From: Actinotignum urinale DSM 15805
GTDB taxonomy: Bacteria; Actinomycetota; Actinomycetes; Actinomycetales; Actinomycetaceae
DNA length: 64,000 bases
Direction: 5' to 3'
Assembly: GCF_000420445.1 (NCBI RefSeq)
Contig: NZ_ATUY01000009.1
Coordinates: 1 to 64,000 of the forward strand
Shown: positions 44,230 through 54,198 of the stretch, piece by piece
How the letters are laid out: each line of letters starts with the position of its first letter
Position numbering within the stretch: the first letter of the stretch is position 1
Made by a program: the position numbers and the translations under genes
The notes under the pieces: generated by a model
Databases searched by the model: none
Told to the model about the DNA's origin: nothing
What the model saw: only the letters and a program-made list of their open reading frames with translations

Positions 44230-44423
44230 GTGAAAAAAGTCAAATAAAACAAGGCTTTCTACGTACAGTGGGATATCCCATAGGTAAAATGGCACAAACT
44301 ACAGATGTGTAACTTGAGTTTATGGGGGAAGTCGTTGTAAAGTAGTTAGCCGATGCTTAAAGCAATCGATAGTTAAACTATGCGCAAAAGCGCACAAGTA
44401 GCCGTAATCAACAGGAGCAAAAC

Positions 44424-44729
44424 GTGGTGTACGCGATCGTCAAGGCCGGCGGCCGTCAGGAAAAAGTTTCCGTCGGAACCGTCGTCGTTATTGACAAGGT
44501 GGAAGGCGAAGCTGGAGATACCATTCAGCTTGAGCCCATCATGCTCGTTGACGGGGACAAGGTCACCACGGCTGCCGATGGCATTTTGGCGAAGGTAACT
44601 GCTGAAATTGTTCGCGACGAAAAGGGTCCGAAGATCTCTATCGTTAAGTACAAGAACAAGACTCGTTACCGTAAGCGCCAGGGACACCGCCAATTGCGGA
44701 CCCGTGTGAAAGTCACCGGCATTAAGTAA
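44424..44729 (+). CDS. rplU: 50S ribosomal protein L21
   Basis: A 101-residue L21 of standard size, with the conserved [16 protein letters not shown] start and a basic C-terminus with [21 protein letters not shown] 44424 (or the adjacent GTG 44427) follows AGGAGC. The 194-base leader has a small TGCGC-AAAA-GCGCA hairpin 30 bases before the start, but I see no recognised ribosomal-protein leader motif. Confidence 0.96.
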   Translation: MVYAIVKAGGRQEKVSVGTVVVIDKVEGEAGDTIQLEPIMLVDGDKVTTAADGILAKVTAEIVRDEKGPKISIVKYKNKTRYRKRQGHRQLRTRVKVTGIK

Positions 44730-44784
44730 TGGCCTATCAACGTTAACTAGCGATATTTTAAGAAGTAAGTAAGAAGGTAAAGAG

Positions 44785-45042
44785 ATGGCACATAAGAAGG
44801 GTGGCGGCTCGTCCAGTAACGGTCGCGATTCGAATGCTCAGCGTCTCGGTGTGAAGCGCTACGGTGGTCAGGTTGTTGGCGCAGGAGAAATTCTTGTTCG
44901 TCAGCGTGGCACCAAGTTCCATCCTGGTGTGAATGTTGGCCGTGGCAAGGACGACACCTTGTTCGCCAAGGAAGCAGGCACCGTTCAGTTCGTGACACGT
45001 CGCGATCGCAAGATGGTTGACGTCGTTACAGCAGATGCGTAA
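44785..45042 (+). CDS. rpmA: 50S ribosomal protein L27
   Basis: An 85-residue L27. [20 protein letters not shown] is the canonical N-terminus that reaches the peptidyl-transferase centre, with no N-terminal extension of the kind that needs Prp-type processing. It is 55 bases after rplU and followed by a strong terminator, so obg needs its own promoter or read-through. Confidence 0.96.
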   Translation: MAHKKGGGSSSNGRDSNAQRLGVKRYGGQVVGAGEILVRQRGTKFHPGVNVGRGKDDTLFAKEAGTVQFVTRRDRKMVDVVTADA

Positions 45043-45057
45043 ACGATAATAACTTCT

Positions 45058-45090
45058 CGTAAGGGGTGGGATATTCTTCCACCCCTTACG
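45058..45090 (+). terminator. Terminator after rpmA
   Basis: A perfect 12-bp stem (45058-45069 with 45079-45090) and 9-base loop, 15 bases after the rpmA stop. T tract weak. Confidence 0.75.
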
Positions 45091-45279
45091 TGTATCACAG
45101 GGAACCTGGCTTCAAAGCGTAGTGCTTGGTACGCCAGCAGTGTGGAAAGTCGGTGCGAGAAATATTTGCACACAATCTCGGGCTTCAAGCATCTGATTCG
45201 CACAAGAACCGCGCAGAAACTATTCGCATAGGTTTCCGGCTTGTAGTAGTTGCACATTAACACGGGAAATAACACTTTC

Positions 45280-46797
45280 ATGGCAACATTCATCGATAAA
45301 GTAACCCTCCATCTCACGGCTGGAAATGGTGGTAACGGGTGCGTCTCGGTACGTCGCGAAAAATTTAAACCACTCGGCGGGCCGGATGGCGCCGACGGAG
45401 GGCACGGCGGAAGCATTATCTTCAAGGTCGATACCAGCGAGCGAACCCTTCTGGACTACCACAGAATCCCGCATCGCAGAGCGCAAAACGGACAACCCGG
45501 CGCCGGCGATCTGCAGCGAGGCAAAAATGGTGCGGATCTTATCCTCAACGTACCCGAAGGAACCGTCATCACCACGCCGGATGGCGATATTCTTGCCGAT
45601 TTAAGTGTGGCAGGGGACAGCTATATTGCCGCGCGTGGCGGAGTTGGTGGTTTAGGAAACGCAGCTCTTGCGTCGAAAAAACGTAAGGCTCCAGGTTTCG
45701 CTCTCCTTGGTGAGCCAGGTGAAGAACGCGACGTTGTTCTCGAACTGAAATCCGTTGCCGATGTCGGGTTGATTGGCTTCCCTTCTGCCGGTAAATCCTC
45801 ACTTATTGCAGCAATGAGTGCTGCGCGCCCGAAAATCGCCGATTATCCTTTCACCACCCTCGTTCCGAATCTCGGTGTGGTAACCGCTGGAGATGTGCGT
45901 TACACTATGGCGGATGTGCCAGGGTTAATTCCGGGCGCTAGCGAAGGACGTGGCTTAGGGCTTGAATTTTTGCGGCACATTGAGCGTTGCGCTGTCCTTG
46001 TTCATGTGATTGATTGCGCCACCCTTGAACCCGGGCGCGATCCGCTCACGGATCTGGACATTATTGAACAAGAACTTGCGCTCTACTCCTCACAAATTCC
46101 GCCCATGGAAGGCGTGGTTCCTTTAAGTGAACGCCCCCGCATTGCAGTTCTCAATAAAATCGATGTGCCCGAAGCAGAAGAACTTGCCGAATTCGTGACC
46201 CCGGATCTTCAAGAACGCGGAATGGATGTGTACCTTGTTTCCGCTGTGGCGCGCAAAGGGTTGAAAGAACTCTCCTTCGCCCTGGCTAACATTGTTGAAA
46301 AAGTTCGCAGCGAACTTCCCAAAGAGGAAGAACAGCCTCGTATTGTTTTGCGTCCGCAACGCGCGCAGTCCAGCTTCACCGTCGAACAATGCACGTATGG
46401 TGGAAATACGTTCTGGAATGTACGTGGCCAAACCGTAGAACGCTGGGTTATTCAAACAGATTTTGATAACGACGAAGCCGTGGGTTACCTTGGGGAACGT
46501 TTGCATCGCGTTGGGGTGGAAGATCAGTTGCGTAAAGTAGGTGCTTTACCCGGTGATATGGTGGTGATTGGTCCGCCACAAACAGGTTTTATTTTTGATT
46601 GGGAGCCGACGGTTGCCGCGGTTTCTGAGGTGTATGGCCCTAGAGGTTCTGATTTGCGTCTTGAGGAAGAGCGTACCCGTGCAACACGCCGTGAAAAGAG
46701 GCAGGCACATCACGATCGTATGGATGCTAAAGAAGCTGCACGTCAAGAACTTCGAGACGACCGCGAGAAAGGGCTGTGGACAAACCCCTCAGAATAA
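45280..46797 (+). CDS. obgE: Obg-family GTPase
   Basis: Ribosome-assembly and stress GTPase. About 505 residues: glycine-rich OBG domain (1-158), GTPase with [43 protein letters not shown] and NKID, and a C-terminal OCT domain (about 350-430). A charged tail of Arg/Glu/Lys residues, common in actinobacterial Obg, follows. ATG 45280 ([13 protein letters not shown]) is the family start. Confidence 0.95.
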   Translation: MATFIDKVTLHLTAGNGGNGCVSVRREKFKPLGGPDGADGGHGGSIIFKVDTSERTLLDYHRIPHRRAQNGQPGAGDLQRGKNGADLILNVPEGTVITTPDGDILADLSVAGDSYIAARGGVGGLGNAALASKKRKAPGFALLGEPGEERDVVLELKSVADVGLIGFPSAGKSSLIAAMSAARPKIADYPFTTLVPNLGVVTAGDVRYTMADVPGLIPGASEGRGLGLEFLRHIERCAVLVHVIDCATLEPGRDPLTDLDIIEQELALYSSQIPPMEGVVPLSERPRIAVLNKIDVPEAEELAEFVTPDLQERGMDVYLVSAVARKGLKELSFALANIVEKVRSELPKEEEQPRIVLRPQRAQSSFTVEQCTYGGNTFWNVRGQTVERWVIQTDFDNDEAVGYLGERLHRVGVEDQLRKVGALPGDMVVIGPPQTGFIFDWEPTVAAVSEVYGPRGSDLRLEEERTRATRREKRQAHHDRMDAKEAARQELRDDREKGLWTNPSE

Positions 46798-46918
46798 TGC
46801 CCTCATATTGTAGGGTTTGTTGTGGTAGTCACCGACGCTAGACGCATATTCGCAATAGGCACCGCATTATTCACAAAGGACGTGAAGCCGAGTTAGATAC
46901 GTATGTGGCCGTATTTAA

Positions 46919-46992
46919 GGTGACGCACGGGGGTTAGGGTTTGTGCCCGTACTTCGGGTGACGTACGGAGGTTAGGGTTTGTGCCCGTACTA
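46919..46992. repeat. 38-bp tandem duplication upstream of proB
   Basis: GGTGACGCACGG... at 46919 recurs at 46957 with a 38-base period and few differences; GTTAGGGTTTGTGCCCGTAC is identical in both copies. It lies 50 bases before the proB start, so it may affect its promoter. Confidence 0.9.
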
Positions 46993-47041
46993 TAGATGCG
47001 CAATAGCGACGTGCACAAAATGTTAAAGGAAAGAAGGATTC

Positions 47042-48154
47042 ATGGAGAACACAACGCGATCTGTTGTAGCCAGCCAAGCTCAACGTATCGTCGTAAAAAT
47101 AGGTTCTTCTTCGTTGACGCGCGAGGATGGTTCGCTCAATCTTGAGGCGATTAACCAATTGACTCGCGCTCTTGCCGATGCACATAACCGTGGTATTGAT
47201 ATTGTGTTGGTCTCCTCCGGAGCTGTAGCTGCGGGGGCCACTCCTCTCAATATGACTCGCCCGAAAACAATGAGCGATAAGCAGGCGGCCGCGATGGTGG
47301 GGCAATCCCGGTTGATGGCGGCCTATGAAATTTCTTTCGCCAACTACGGGATTACTGTCGGTCAGGTTCTTTTAACGGTGCCGGATGTCATTCATCGTAA
47401 GCATTATGCCAACGCTCAACACGCTTTAAAGACGCTTTTGGGCATGCACGTGATTCCCGTCGTCAATGAAAACGATGCGGTTGTGACCGACGAACTTCGT
47501 TTTGGAGATAATGATCGTTTGGCGGCCCTCACCTCTCACCTTATCGATGCGCAGATGCTTGTTTTGTTAACCGACGTGGACGGTTTGTATAGTGCGCCGC
47601 CAACTGAGCCGGGCGCGCACCTTATTGAGAAGGTGAGCGGGCTTGAGGATCTTGATGGGTTGTCCATTACAGGACGTGGTTCGAGTGTAGGAACTGGGGG
47701 AATGCGGACGAAAGTTGCGGCCGCGGAGCTTGCCGCATCCGGAGGCGTGGGAGTTGTGCTCACGAGTGCAGATAATGTGGAAAAGGCGTTGAACGGTGAA
47801 CCTGTGGGGACGTGGTTTGTTCCATCGTCACGGCATCCTTCCGCGCGTTCTTTGTGGTTGGAGCATGTTGCTCAGGTTCGAGGCCATGTGACAGTTGATG
47901 CCGGAGCGCGTCAGGCATTAACGAAAGCACGTGCCTCCCTGCTTCTTGTGGGCGTTACCGGGGTTGCCGGGCGCTTTGCCGAAGGTGATCTTATTGAAAT
48001 TAAGGACGAAACGGGCAGAGTTTTTGCCCGCGGACTTTCCGCCTATAACGTCGAAGAATTATTGGGTTTTGTGGGTAGTCCTCGTGCACGCGGTCAACGT
48101 CCGGTTGTTCACGCCAATGATATCGTGCGGGTGAGAGTGCATAAAGAAAAATAA
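47042..48154 (+). CDS. proB: Glutamate 5-kinase
   Basis: First step of proline synthesis: glutamate plus ATP gives gamma-glutamyl phosphate. The 370-residue product has an amino-acid kinase domain (RIVVKIGSSSLT near 15-26, VSSGAVAAG near 57-65, NENDAV, FGDNDRLAALTS) and a C-terminal PUA domain (about 275-365). Its AAAGGAAAGAAGG ribosome binding site is strong. proA is not adjacent but 1.9 kb downstream, with the luciferase-like and thioredoxin genes between them. Confidence 0.95.
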   Translation: MENTTRSVVASQAQRIVVKIGSSSLTREDGSLNLEAINQLTRALADAHNRGIDIVLVSSGAVAAGATPLNMTRPKTMSDKQAAAMVGQSRLMAAYEISFANYGITVGQVLLTVPDVIHRKHYANAQHALKTLLGMHVIPVVNENDAVVTDELRFGDNDRLAALTSHLIDAQMLVLLTDVDGLYSAPPTEPGAHLIEKVSGLEDLDGLSITGRGSSVGTGGMRTKVAAAELAASGGVGVVLTSADNVEKALNGEPVGTWFVPSSRHPSARSLWLEHVAQVRGHVTVDAGARQALTKARASLLLVGVTGVAGRFAEGDLIEIKDETGRVFARGLSAYNVEELLGFVGSPRARGQRPVVHANDIVRVRVHKEK

Positions 48155-48360
48155 TATTACTTCACTTTGGTGAATTTTCGGTAAATATTATGCATAAATT
48201 TATATAAACTTAATATTTATTCGTTCCATTTTAGTGATACCTTACACTTTGTGTCGTTTTTTGTTGCAGTTTCGGTGACACTAACTTACGGTTGAGTAGT
48301 AACGTCAAATTATTCGGCTTGTCTATGGACACTAAAGCTGAAGGATCTAAGGAGAACGTC

Positions 48361-48468
48361 ATGCGCCTGATCGCTCGCACTATGGTTTGTTGTAATTCCA
48401 TGAGCAGCAAGGGTATGCATCTCTCCTTTGGACATTGTCCATGGCTACATAACAGCGAAACAGCCTAG
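48361..48468 (+). CDS. Short upstream ORF (35 codons), candidate leader peptide
   Basis: ATG 48361 has TAAGGAG six bases upstream, a better ribosome binding site than that of the gene it precedes. The peptide starts MRLIARTMVCCNSM; it contains two adjacent Cys codons (TGT TGT) at positions 10-11 and another Cys at 26. It ends 32 bases before the luciferase-like gene. Actinobacteria use Arg/Cys-containing leader peptides to control sulfur genes, and this one has that layout, but the usual HVDL core is absent. A GGAC/GTCC stem (48429-48440) lies within it. Leader function is inferred. Confidence 0.5.
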   Translation: MRLIARTMVCCNSMSSKGMHLSFGHCPWLHNSETA

Positions 48469-48500
48469 TCCAGAATCCTTTAGCGAAAACGAGTAATGAC

Positions 48501-49397
48501 ATGACAATTCAATTAACAACAATTTCCTGCAAAGCAACAAACGAAGAAATCCTGCGCGACGCAGCGGTAGGACTGGACTTATCCCTCCTCGGAGCACGCA
48601 CAGAACGTTTCGGAAGTGGCGAAGAACTCTCACGCAAAAGCGCAAATATAGGAATGCTTTTCGCCAGCGCACAAGCTGCCACAACTAATGGAATAGATTT
48701 TGTGTGCCTTTCCAAAGATTTTGTCGTCTCGGAAACCGGCAATCCTTCGCTTGACCGCGTCAAAGCCGCTATTGAAATGATAAAGTATGGCGTTTCCCAG
48801 ATCGCGGTAGTTATTGCGCCTGAAGTTGAGACATTCAACGCAACTTTGGATATGCTTGAGGGCGTCGATTCGAGTCGCATTGTGCTGAGCTTCCCCTTAA
48901 GTGGTGAAGAAAAGACCGACGAATTAGATACGTGTATTTCTCGGGCGAAAGAAATGAATGTCCAGCTTCTTGCCCAGGTTGATGCAGAAACTGTTCTCGC
49001 TTCGAATCCGGAACGTTTCATTCACATTGGCCCGGATATTCGCATGAACGCACCAACACCGCATCTTGCACGCGAAGCACGTTTTGCACTGCGGGCTGCC
49101 GCTCAGGAAAGTGGCCAGGAGCTTCGAGTACTCCTTGACATAGGTGTGATTATTTCAGCAACCCGTCAAGCCGCCAAAGAACGCCTTATTCTCAATGAAA
49201 CAATTAGCGGGAAAAAGATGTTCTCACGCACAGTTCACGTTATCGGGACAGTATGCGATATAGCCGATGCAACCGAATACTGGTTAGGGCAAGGCGCGGC
49301 AGACGGCGTGGTTTATCTTCCCGCATCAGCCGGAACAGATGTGGCATCCCTCGTCAAAGGTGTTATTCCCTTCCTCGTCGGACGTGCAACTGCGTAG
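48501..49397 (+). CDS. Luciferase-like (LLM) fold protein, divergent
   Basis: A 298-residue soluble protein. The C-terminus (HVIGTVCDIADATEYWLGQG followed by AADGVVYLPAS) matches the closing segment of bacterial luciferase-like flavin monooxygenases of the NtaA/SnaA type, where the family reads GTPEQVADQL...GAADGF. The N-terminal half fits only loosely and is shorter than typical members (about 350-450), so flavin binding is uncertain. Its own ribosome binding site is weak, which is consistent with control by the upstream ORF. A sulfur-scavenging role is speculative. It is followed by a long hairpin. Confidence 0.55.
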   Translation: MTIQLTTISCKATNEEILRDAAVGLDLSLLGARTERFGSGEELSRKSANIGMLFASAQAATTNGIDFVCLSKDFVVSETGNPSLDRVKAAIEMIKYGVSQIAVVIAPEVETFNATLDMLEGVDSSRIVLSFPLSGEEKTDELDTCISRAKEMNVQLLAQVDAETVLASNPERFIHIGPDIRMNAPTPHLAREARFALRAAAQESGQELRVLLDIGVIISATRQAAKERLILNETISGKKMFSRTVHVIGTVCDIADATEYWLGQGAADGVVYLPASAGTDVASLVKGVIPFLVGRATA

Positions 49398-49450
49398 ATA
49401 GAGATTTTCTTGTAGCTGGCGTCGGCATTCAAGCCATGTGAAAAAGAGTC

Positions 49451-49486
49451 AAGGTGTGGGGCGAAGTTTTCTTCGCCCCACACCTT
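49451..49486. terminator. 16-bp perfect hairpin between convergent genes
   Basis: Arms 49451-49466 and 49471-49486 are perfectly complementary with a TTTT loop, between the luciferase-like gene and convergent trxA. Confidence 0.7.
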
Positions 49487-49599
49487 CGTCGTCGTATATT
49501 TATCGTCGGATATATGTAGTGATATTCACCGTATATTTATGCTGAACATTCTGCCGTACACCGGAAAGCAACGGCTATACGCTGTTCAGTAAAGAAAAA

Positions 49600-49959
49600 T
49601 TATTTGCCCTGATCCTCAAGTTTTGCGCGAATCTCATCCATATCCAGAGCTTTAACCTGAGTAATCAGATTGTCCAAATCCTTTTTCCTCAAGGCACCCG
49701 GCTGGGAAAAGATGCGGATATTATCGCGGAAAACCATGATGGTGGGGATGGACATAATTTGGAAATGACCGGCAAGATCCTGGTTTTCGTCGGTGTTGAT
49801 TTTCCCGAAGGTAACGTCTGGATTTTCTTCCGAAGCCTTTTCGAAAATGGGCGCGAATCCTCGGCACGGGCCACACCACGGTGCCCAGAAATCAAGAATG
49901 GTAATACCTTCAGATACAGCATCATTAAAATTGTCGAGAGTTACTTCTATTGTGGCCAT
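49600..49959 (-). CDS. trxA: Thioredoxin
   Basis: Disulfide reductase of 119 residues with the canonical active site WAPWCGPC near 24-31 and the cis-proline loop SIPTIMVF. AAAGGACC precedes ATG 49959. The region upstream is shared with the divergent proA start, 93 bases away. The C-terminal 15 residues are a charged extension. Confidence 0.93.
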   Translation of the reverse strand: MATIEVTLDNFNDAVSEGITILDFWAPWCGPCRGFAPIFEKASEENPDVTFGKINTDENQDLAGHFQIMSIPTIMVFRDNIRIFSQPGALRKKDLDNLITQVKALDMDEIRAKLEDQGK

Positions 49960-50052
49960 GATGGTCCTTTGTTTGAAAATAATGTCACTTGAGGCAACGC
50001 AACTTTCAAGAAGAGTATTCCAAAAGATTCCTAGTAGATTATTCTTAAGGGT

Positions 50053-51321
50053 ATGACTCAACAGGATATTCGATCACAGGTGACGGATATAGCTCGCGCA
50101 GCGCGTGCCGCCAGCTCTTCACTTCGCACAGCCTCCACCGCACAAAAGAACGCACTTCTGCAAGAAATCTCTTCCCAGCTTCGCGCAAGCGTTGCCGATA
50201 TTGTTGCCGCAAACGCCAAAGATGTTGCACGTGGCCGTAACAACGGGATGAATGAAGGACTTATTGATCGCCTCGTTCTTGACGAAGCACGAATTTGCGG
50301 GATTGCGGATGCGGTAGACAAAGTTGTTTTCTTGCCCGATCCTGTTGGCGAGGTGGTGCGCGGTAATAATCTTGCAAACGGGATGCGTTTGCGTCAGGTG
50401 CGCGTTCCCATGGGTGTTATCGGAATGATTTATGAAGCTCGCCCGAATGTGACGGTTGATGCGGCAACATTAGCAGTGAAAGCTGGTAGTGCAGTGATTC
50501 TGCGCGGGGGAAGCGCGGCTCTGGAATCCAATGAGGTTCTTGTGGATATTATGCGAAGAGCTGCGAAAGCTACAGGTTTCCCTGAAAATATTATTCAAAG
50601 TATTGATTTTTGTGGGCGTGAAGGAGCCGTCGAATTGATGAAACTACGCGGGTTAATCGACGTTGTTATCCCGCGCGGGGGAGCGGGGCTGATTCAAACT
50701 GTTGTGCGTGAATCCCTCGTCCCGGTTATCGAGACGGGTGTAGGGAACTGTCACGTATATATTGACAAGGAAAATAATCCCCAGCAGGCGCTCGATATCG
50801 TCGTGAATTCAAAGACACATAGGTGTAGCGTCTGTAACGCAGCTGAGAGCTTACTTGTACACAGGGATATTGCGAGCTCTCAACTTCCAGGGATTCTTCA
50901 CGCACTGAGCGATGCTGGCGTCACACTCCATGTTGATGAGGAAACGGCCGGGCTTGTGCCCGAGCTGGATACCGTGCCGGCAACCCAAAAAGATTGGGAA
51001 CGCGAATATTTATCGATGGACATGGCCGTAAAAATTGTGGGTAGCTTGGACGAGGCGATTGAACATATTTCCCGCTACTCTACAGGGCACACTGAGTCCA
51101 TTTGCTCCACAAATGTTGCCACGATTAACGAATTTACTGCGCGTGTAGACAGTGCGGTCGTTATGGTGAACGCCTCCACACGTTTCACGGATGGTGGAGA
51201 ATTCGGGCTCGGAGCCGAAATTGGTATTTCTACCCAAAAATTACATGCTCGCGGGCCAATGGCATTAGAAGAAATGACGACGACGATGTGGATCGCGGAG
51301 GGGAACGGGCATGTCCGCTAA
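50053..51321 (+). CDS. proA: Gamma-glutamyl phosphate reductase
   Basis: Second step of proline synthesis, NADPH-dependent reduction of gamma-glutamyl phosphate. The 422-residue aldehyde-dehydrogenase fold has [41 protein letters not shown], the catalytic cysteine in [17 protein letters not shown], and [20 protein letters not shown]. It overlaps the nadD start by 11 bases and so leads a proA-nadD-membrane protein-rsfS-phosphatase operon. Confidence 0.95.
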   Translation: MTQQDIRSQVTDIARAARAASSSLRTASTAQKNALLQEISSQLRASVADIVAANAKDVARGRNNGMNEGLIDRLVLDEARICGIADAVDKVVFLPDPVGEVVRGNNLANGMRLRQVRVPMGVIGMIYEARPNVTVDAATLAVKAGSAVILRGGSAALESNEVLVDIMRRAAKATGFPENIIQSIDFCGREGAVELMKLRGLIDVVIPRGGAGLIQTVVRESLVPVIETGVGNCHVYIDKENNPQQALDIVVNSKTHRCSVCNAAESLLVHRDIASSQLPGILHALSDAGVTLHVDEETAGLVPELDTVPATQKDWEREYLSMDMAVKIVGSLDEAIEHISRYSTGHTESICSTNVATINEFTARVDSAVVMVNASTRFTDGGEFGLGAEIGISTQKLHARGPMALEEMTTTMWIAEGNGHVR

Positions 51322-51994
51322 AGTGATTGTTCCTTCTGAAGATGTTGATACAAGCGTTCAACTACCGGTAAATGTGACAAACCGGCGTCCACGTATTGGT
51401 GTGATGGGTGGAACTTTTGACCCGATCCATCACGGGCACCTTGTTGCTGCCTCTGAAGTCCAGCACCTTTTCCATCTGGATGAAGTTATTTTCGTGCCCA
51501 CGGGAATCTCGTCTTTCAAACAGGATCGCGACGTCACCCTTCCTGAACATAGATATCTTATGGCTGTTATCGCGACGGCATCTAATACGCGATTCAGTGT
51601 CTCCCGTGTGGATATTGACCGGCCGGGCGTTACCTACACCGTCGATACGCTCAAAGATTTGAGCAGAATGCATCCAGAAGCTGAGCTGTTCTTCATTACT
51701 GGAGCCGATGTGCTTCCGCAAATATTGAGCTGGAAGGATTCGGGTGATTTGTGGGAGTTAGCGACTTTTATTGGGGTGACACGGCCGGGGCACGCTATTG
51801 ATGTGTCGAGTTTACCCAAGGGAACAACGAAAATAGTTGAGGTTCCCGCGATGGCAATTTCCTCGACGGATATTAGGGAACGTGTTTTGCGTGGTGCACC
51901 CATTTGGTATTTAGTGCCGGATGATGTGGTTCAACACATTAGAAAATATGGACTTTATGATGTTTCCGGAAAAATAGGTAAACTAGAGAAATAA
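51311..51994 (+). CDS. nadD: Nicotinate-nucleotide adenylyltransferase
   Basis: NAD synthesis: NaMN plus ATP gives deamido-NAD. The 227-residue product has [15 protein letters not shown] near 31-45 (HxGH-type ATP motif) and the C-terminal [20 protein letters not shown] (ISST/R motif). A 27-residue N-terminal extension precedes the fold; a shorter start near the GTG of the VMGG segment is conceivable but lacks a ribosome binding site. It overlaps proA and is 23 bases before the next gene. Confidence 0.93.
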   Translation: MSAKVIVPSEDVDTSVQLPVNVTNRRPRIGVMGGTFDPIHHGHLVAASEVQHLFHLDEVIFVPTGISSFKQDRDVTLPEHRYLMAVIATASNTRFSVSRVDIDRPGVTYTVDTLKDLSRMHPEAELFFITGADVLPQILSWKDSGDLWELATFIGVTRPGHAIDVSSLPKGTTKIVEVPAMAISSTDIRERVLRGAPIWYLVPDDVVQHIRKYGLYDVSGKIGKLEK

Positions 51995-52017
51995 CATATG
52001 CTACGAGAGGTAATCGA

Positions 52018-53223
52018 ATGAGTGAGGGTCGCCGTTTAACACGCCAAGAAATGCGTGAACGCGGATTGCTTCGTGCAATTCCACGTGATGAAGCTGCCCC
52101 TATAGATGAGTTACGTGAAACTCGCGATATTCCCATTACTAGAGCACACCGTCGTGCTCTTGAAACCGATGGCGAGAAAGATAACGCTCAAAATAATCAA
52201 GAGGTTCAGAGCGCTCGTGAGGCAGGCACTGGGCAAACTCAAGGAAGTTTTCATCGTGCAGTGGCGCCGGCCAAAGATCCAGTGGATCATTCGACACAGA
52301 GCGTTGAACCTGAGGTAGCTATATCGAAACCGGAAGAACAGGGCGCCGGTGTATCGTCGCCACAGGTTGAACAGACTGTAACTCCTGAGCCAGAACCGCG
52401 ACGTTCGCGACGTTTTTGGGGCAGGAGACATGCTGAACCTTCCGAGACTGCGCCAGCAGAATCGGCACCTGCAGTTGTAGAAACCGCGTCCGTATCTGAA
52501 CCGCTACCTGCGCCTGCGCCGGTAGAGTCCGCGCCTGTGGCACAACCAGAACCCGTCAACAGCAGAGTTAGTGTTTTTGATCGATTCGATGCCAGCACAA
52601 CCGTTATTGACGATAACTCATCGTATTCAGTTCAGCGGTCGGCACCATCGACCTCAACGGCGTCAAGTGCGCAATCCTCGGTTTCCGCTGTTTCTGCGCA
52701 GTCGGCTCCATCAGCGCAATCAACCCAAGAATTCGCACCGTCTGCACAGTCTGCACAGTCCGCAACGAACGTCGCATCTGTTCCGCAGCAGATTCTCGAC
52801 ACTGAAACAGCACCCCCGGCACCTGGCGATACAGATCATGATAATGATGCCAACGACGAGGATGTATCAACGTCCTTACGCGAACGTTTGCTGGCACGCA
52901 CGCAACATGATGATTTACGTTCTACTGCGAATAGTGTGGCTCAGAGCGAAGATAGCGAGCATAGTGCTGATGAAGAGGATGCTATAAAATCTTCGGTCAC
53001 CATCGACCATGTTGAACATATTGATGAGCCTTTAGATGAACCGGGTTCGCGCAAGTGGGGGTGGCCATTGTTTATGGTTCTCCTTATTGTATGCTCGATC
53101 GGCGCGGGGCTCCTTCTCGGTGTTGGAATTATTCGTTTGCGTGGCGCCGATGCAGGAATTGATACAACGCAGGTGTGGGCTTCAGTTCACACAACAATTC
53201 AACAGATCAAGGAGATTGCGTGA
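52018..53223 (+). CDS. Single-pass membrane protein with Ser/Ala/Gln-rich cytoplasmic region
   Basis: I do not recognise a family. 401 residues: a basic start (MSEGRRLTRQEMRERG), a long disordered region to about 340, one membrane segment near 345-366 (PLFMVLLIVCSIGAGLLLGV), and about 30 residues outside. Residues about 125-190 are Pro/Ala/Glu-rich and about 205-255 consist of repeated SAQSAPSAQ words. Actinobacteria often carry a poorly conserved membrane protein between nadD and rsfS, so position is ordinary but content is not. The rsfS start overlaps its stop. Confidence 0.7.
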   Translation: MSEGRRLTRQEMRERGLLRAIPRDEAAPIDELRETRDIPITRAHRRALETDGEKDNAQNNQEVQSAREAGTGQTQGSFHRAVAPAKDPVDHSTQSVEPEVAISKPEEQGAGVSSPQVEQTVTPEPEPRRSRRFWGRRHAEPSETAPAESAPAVVETASVSEPLPAPAPVESAPVAQPEPVNSRVSVFDRFDASTTVIDDNSSYSVQRSAPSTSTASSAQSSVSAVSAQSAPSAQSTQEFAPSAQSAQSATNVASVPQQILDTETAPPAPGDTDHDNDANDEDVSTSLRERLLARTQHDDLRSTANSVAQSEDSEHSADEEDAIKSSVTIDHVEHIDEPLDEPGSRKWGWPLFMVLLIVCSIGAGLLLGVGIIRLRGADAGIDTTQVWASVHTTIQQIKEIA

Positions 53224-53591
53224 GCGCATCAGCTGAATCAATCGAGTTAACCCACATTGCGGCCTCGGCCGCTGCAGATAAGAAAGCAACCTTTATTCAA
53301 GCGCTTGACGTGTCGGAGCGTTTCGCAATTTCTGACGTGTTCCTAATTGCGTCGGGGAGCGCGGAACCGCAGGTAAAAGCCATTGTTGACGAGATTGAAG
53401 ACAAGCTGAGTGAGGCTGGGGCAACGCTATTGCGACGCGAGGGTATGAACGCGGAGTTGCGTTGGGTTCTTCTTGATTACGGCGAGCTTATTGTTCACGT
53501 TCAGCGCGACGAGGATCGCGACGAATATGCGCTAGCACGTTTATGGGGAGATTGTCCGGTTATTGATCTGCAGTTAGATGGCGAGGTGTAG
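53220..53591 (+). CDS. rsfS: Ribosomal silencing factor RsfS
   Basis: Binds L14 and blocks subunit joining in starvation. The 123-residue product has the family core SDVFLIASGSAEPQVKAIVD near 40-59 and WVLLDYGELIVHVQRDEDRDEYALARLWGD near 81-110. GTG 53220 overlaps the previous stop (GTGA), with AAGGAG upstream. It is directly followed by the phosphatase gene, as is usual in the phylum. Confidence 0.92.
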   Translation: MSASAESIELTHIAASAAADKKATFIQALDVSERFAISDVFLIASGSAEPQVKAIVDEIEDKLSEAGATLLRREGMNAELRWVLLDYGELIVHVQRDEDRDEYALARLWGDCPVIDLQLDGEV

Positions 53592-53592
53592 A

Positions 53593-54198
53593 ATGCCTGC
53601 CGATTATCTGATTTTATGGCGTCATGGGCAAACGGATTTTAATAAGCAAATGCGAATCCAGGGCGCTACGGATATTCCTTTGAACGATTTGGGATTGCGA
53701 CAGGCGCGGGAAAGCGCGCAAAGTATTGTGGCTAAGGAGCCAACCCGGATTATTTCATCCCCTCTCTCTAGGGCTTTAACGACGGCTCAGTGCCTTGCAA
53801 CAGAGGTCGGGCTTGATGTGACAACGGATGAACGGCTGGTTGAACGCCGATTTGGTGAATTTGAAGGGAAAACTCGCGCCGAAATCGAGGTGGAATTCCC
53901 CGGTGAATTTATTCATTGGCAGCGTCACGGCATGGTTCACGGTATTGGTATGGAAACTCGTGAATCCGTAGGGGAGAGGTTTGCTCAAGCGGTTGGCGAG
54001 GCAAGTGATGCAATGGACGGGGGGAAACTCGTCGTTGTTGCACACGGAGCCGCCATTGCTTGTGGTGTTTCGCACCTTTTAGGATTGTACGGTTCCTGGG
54101 GTGGGGTGCGAGGATTGGATAATTGCCATTACGCGATTCTTCAACGTTGCCACTCAGGAAACCCTGATTGGCGGATAGAAGCCTATAACCTTTACTAG
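53593..54198 (+). CDS. Histidine phosphatase family protein
   Basis: A 201-residue member of the phosphoglycerate mutase-like superfamily. It has the phospho-histidine motif LWRHGQTDFN near 8-17, the second arginine in SSPLSRALTTA, the acidic residue in ERRFGEFEGKT, and the second catalytic histidine in VVAHGAAIACG. It could be a phosphoglycerate phosphatase or a cofactor phosphatase; the substrate cannot be read. ATG 53593 is one base past the rsfS stop, so it is coupled. It is followed by short TCGATTA-type repeats (54199-54240). Confidence 0.87.
   Translation: MPADYLILWRHGQTDFNKQMRIQGATDIPLNDLGLRQARESAQSIVAKEPTRIISSPLSRALTTAQCLATEVGLDVTTDERLVERRFGEFEGKTRAEIEVEFPGEFIHWQRHGMVHGIGMETRESVGERFAQAVGEASDAMDGGKLVVVAHGAAIACGVSHLLGLYGSWGGVRGLDNCHYAILQRCHSGNPDWRIEAYNLY

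Noticed and set aside
44230-44423. Ribosomal-protein leader RNA before rplU
   Set aside because: Only a 5-bp TGCGC/GCGCA hairpin is visible; no match to a known leader pattern.
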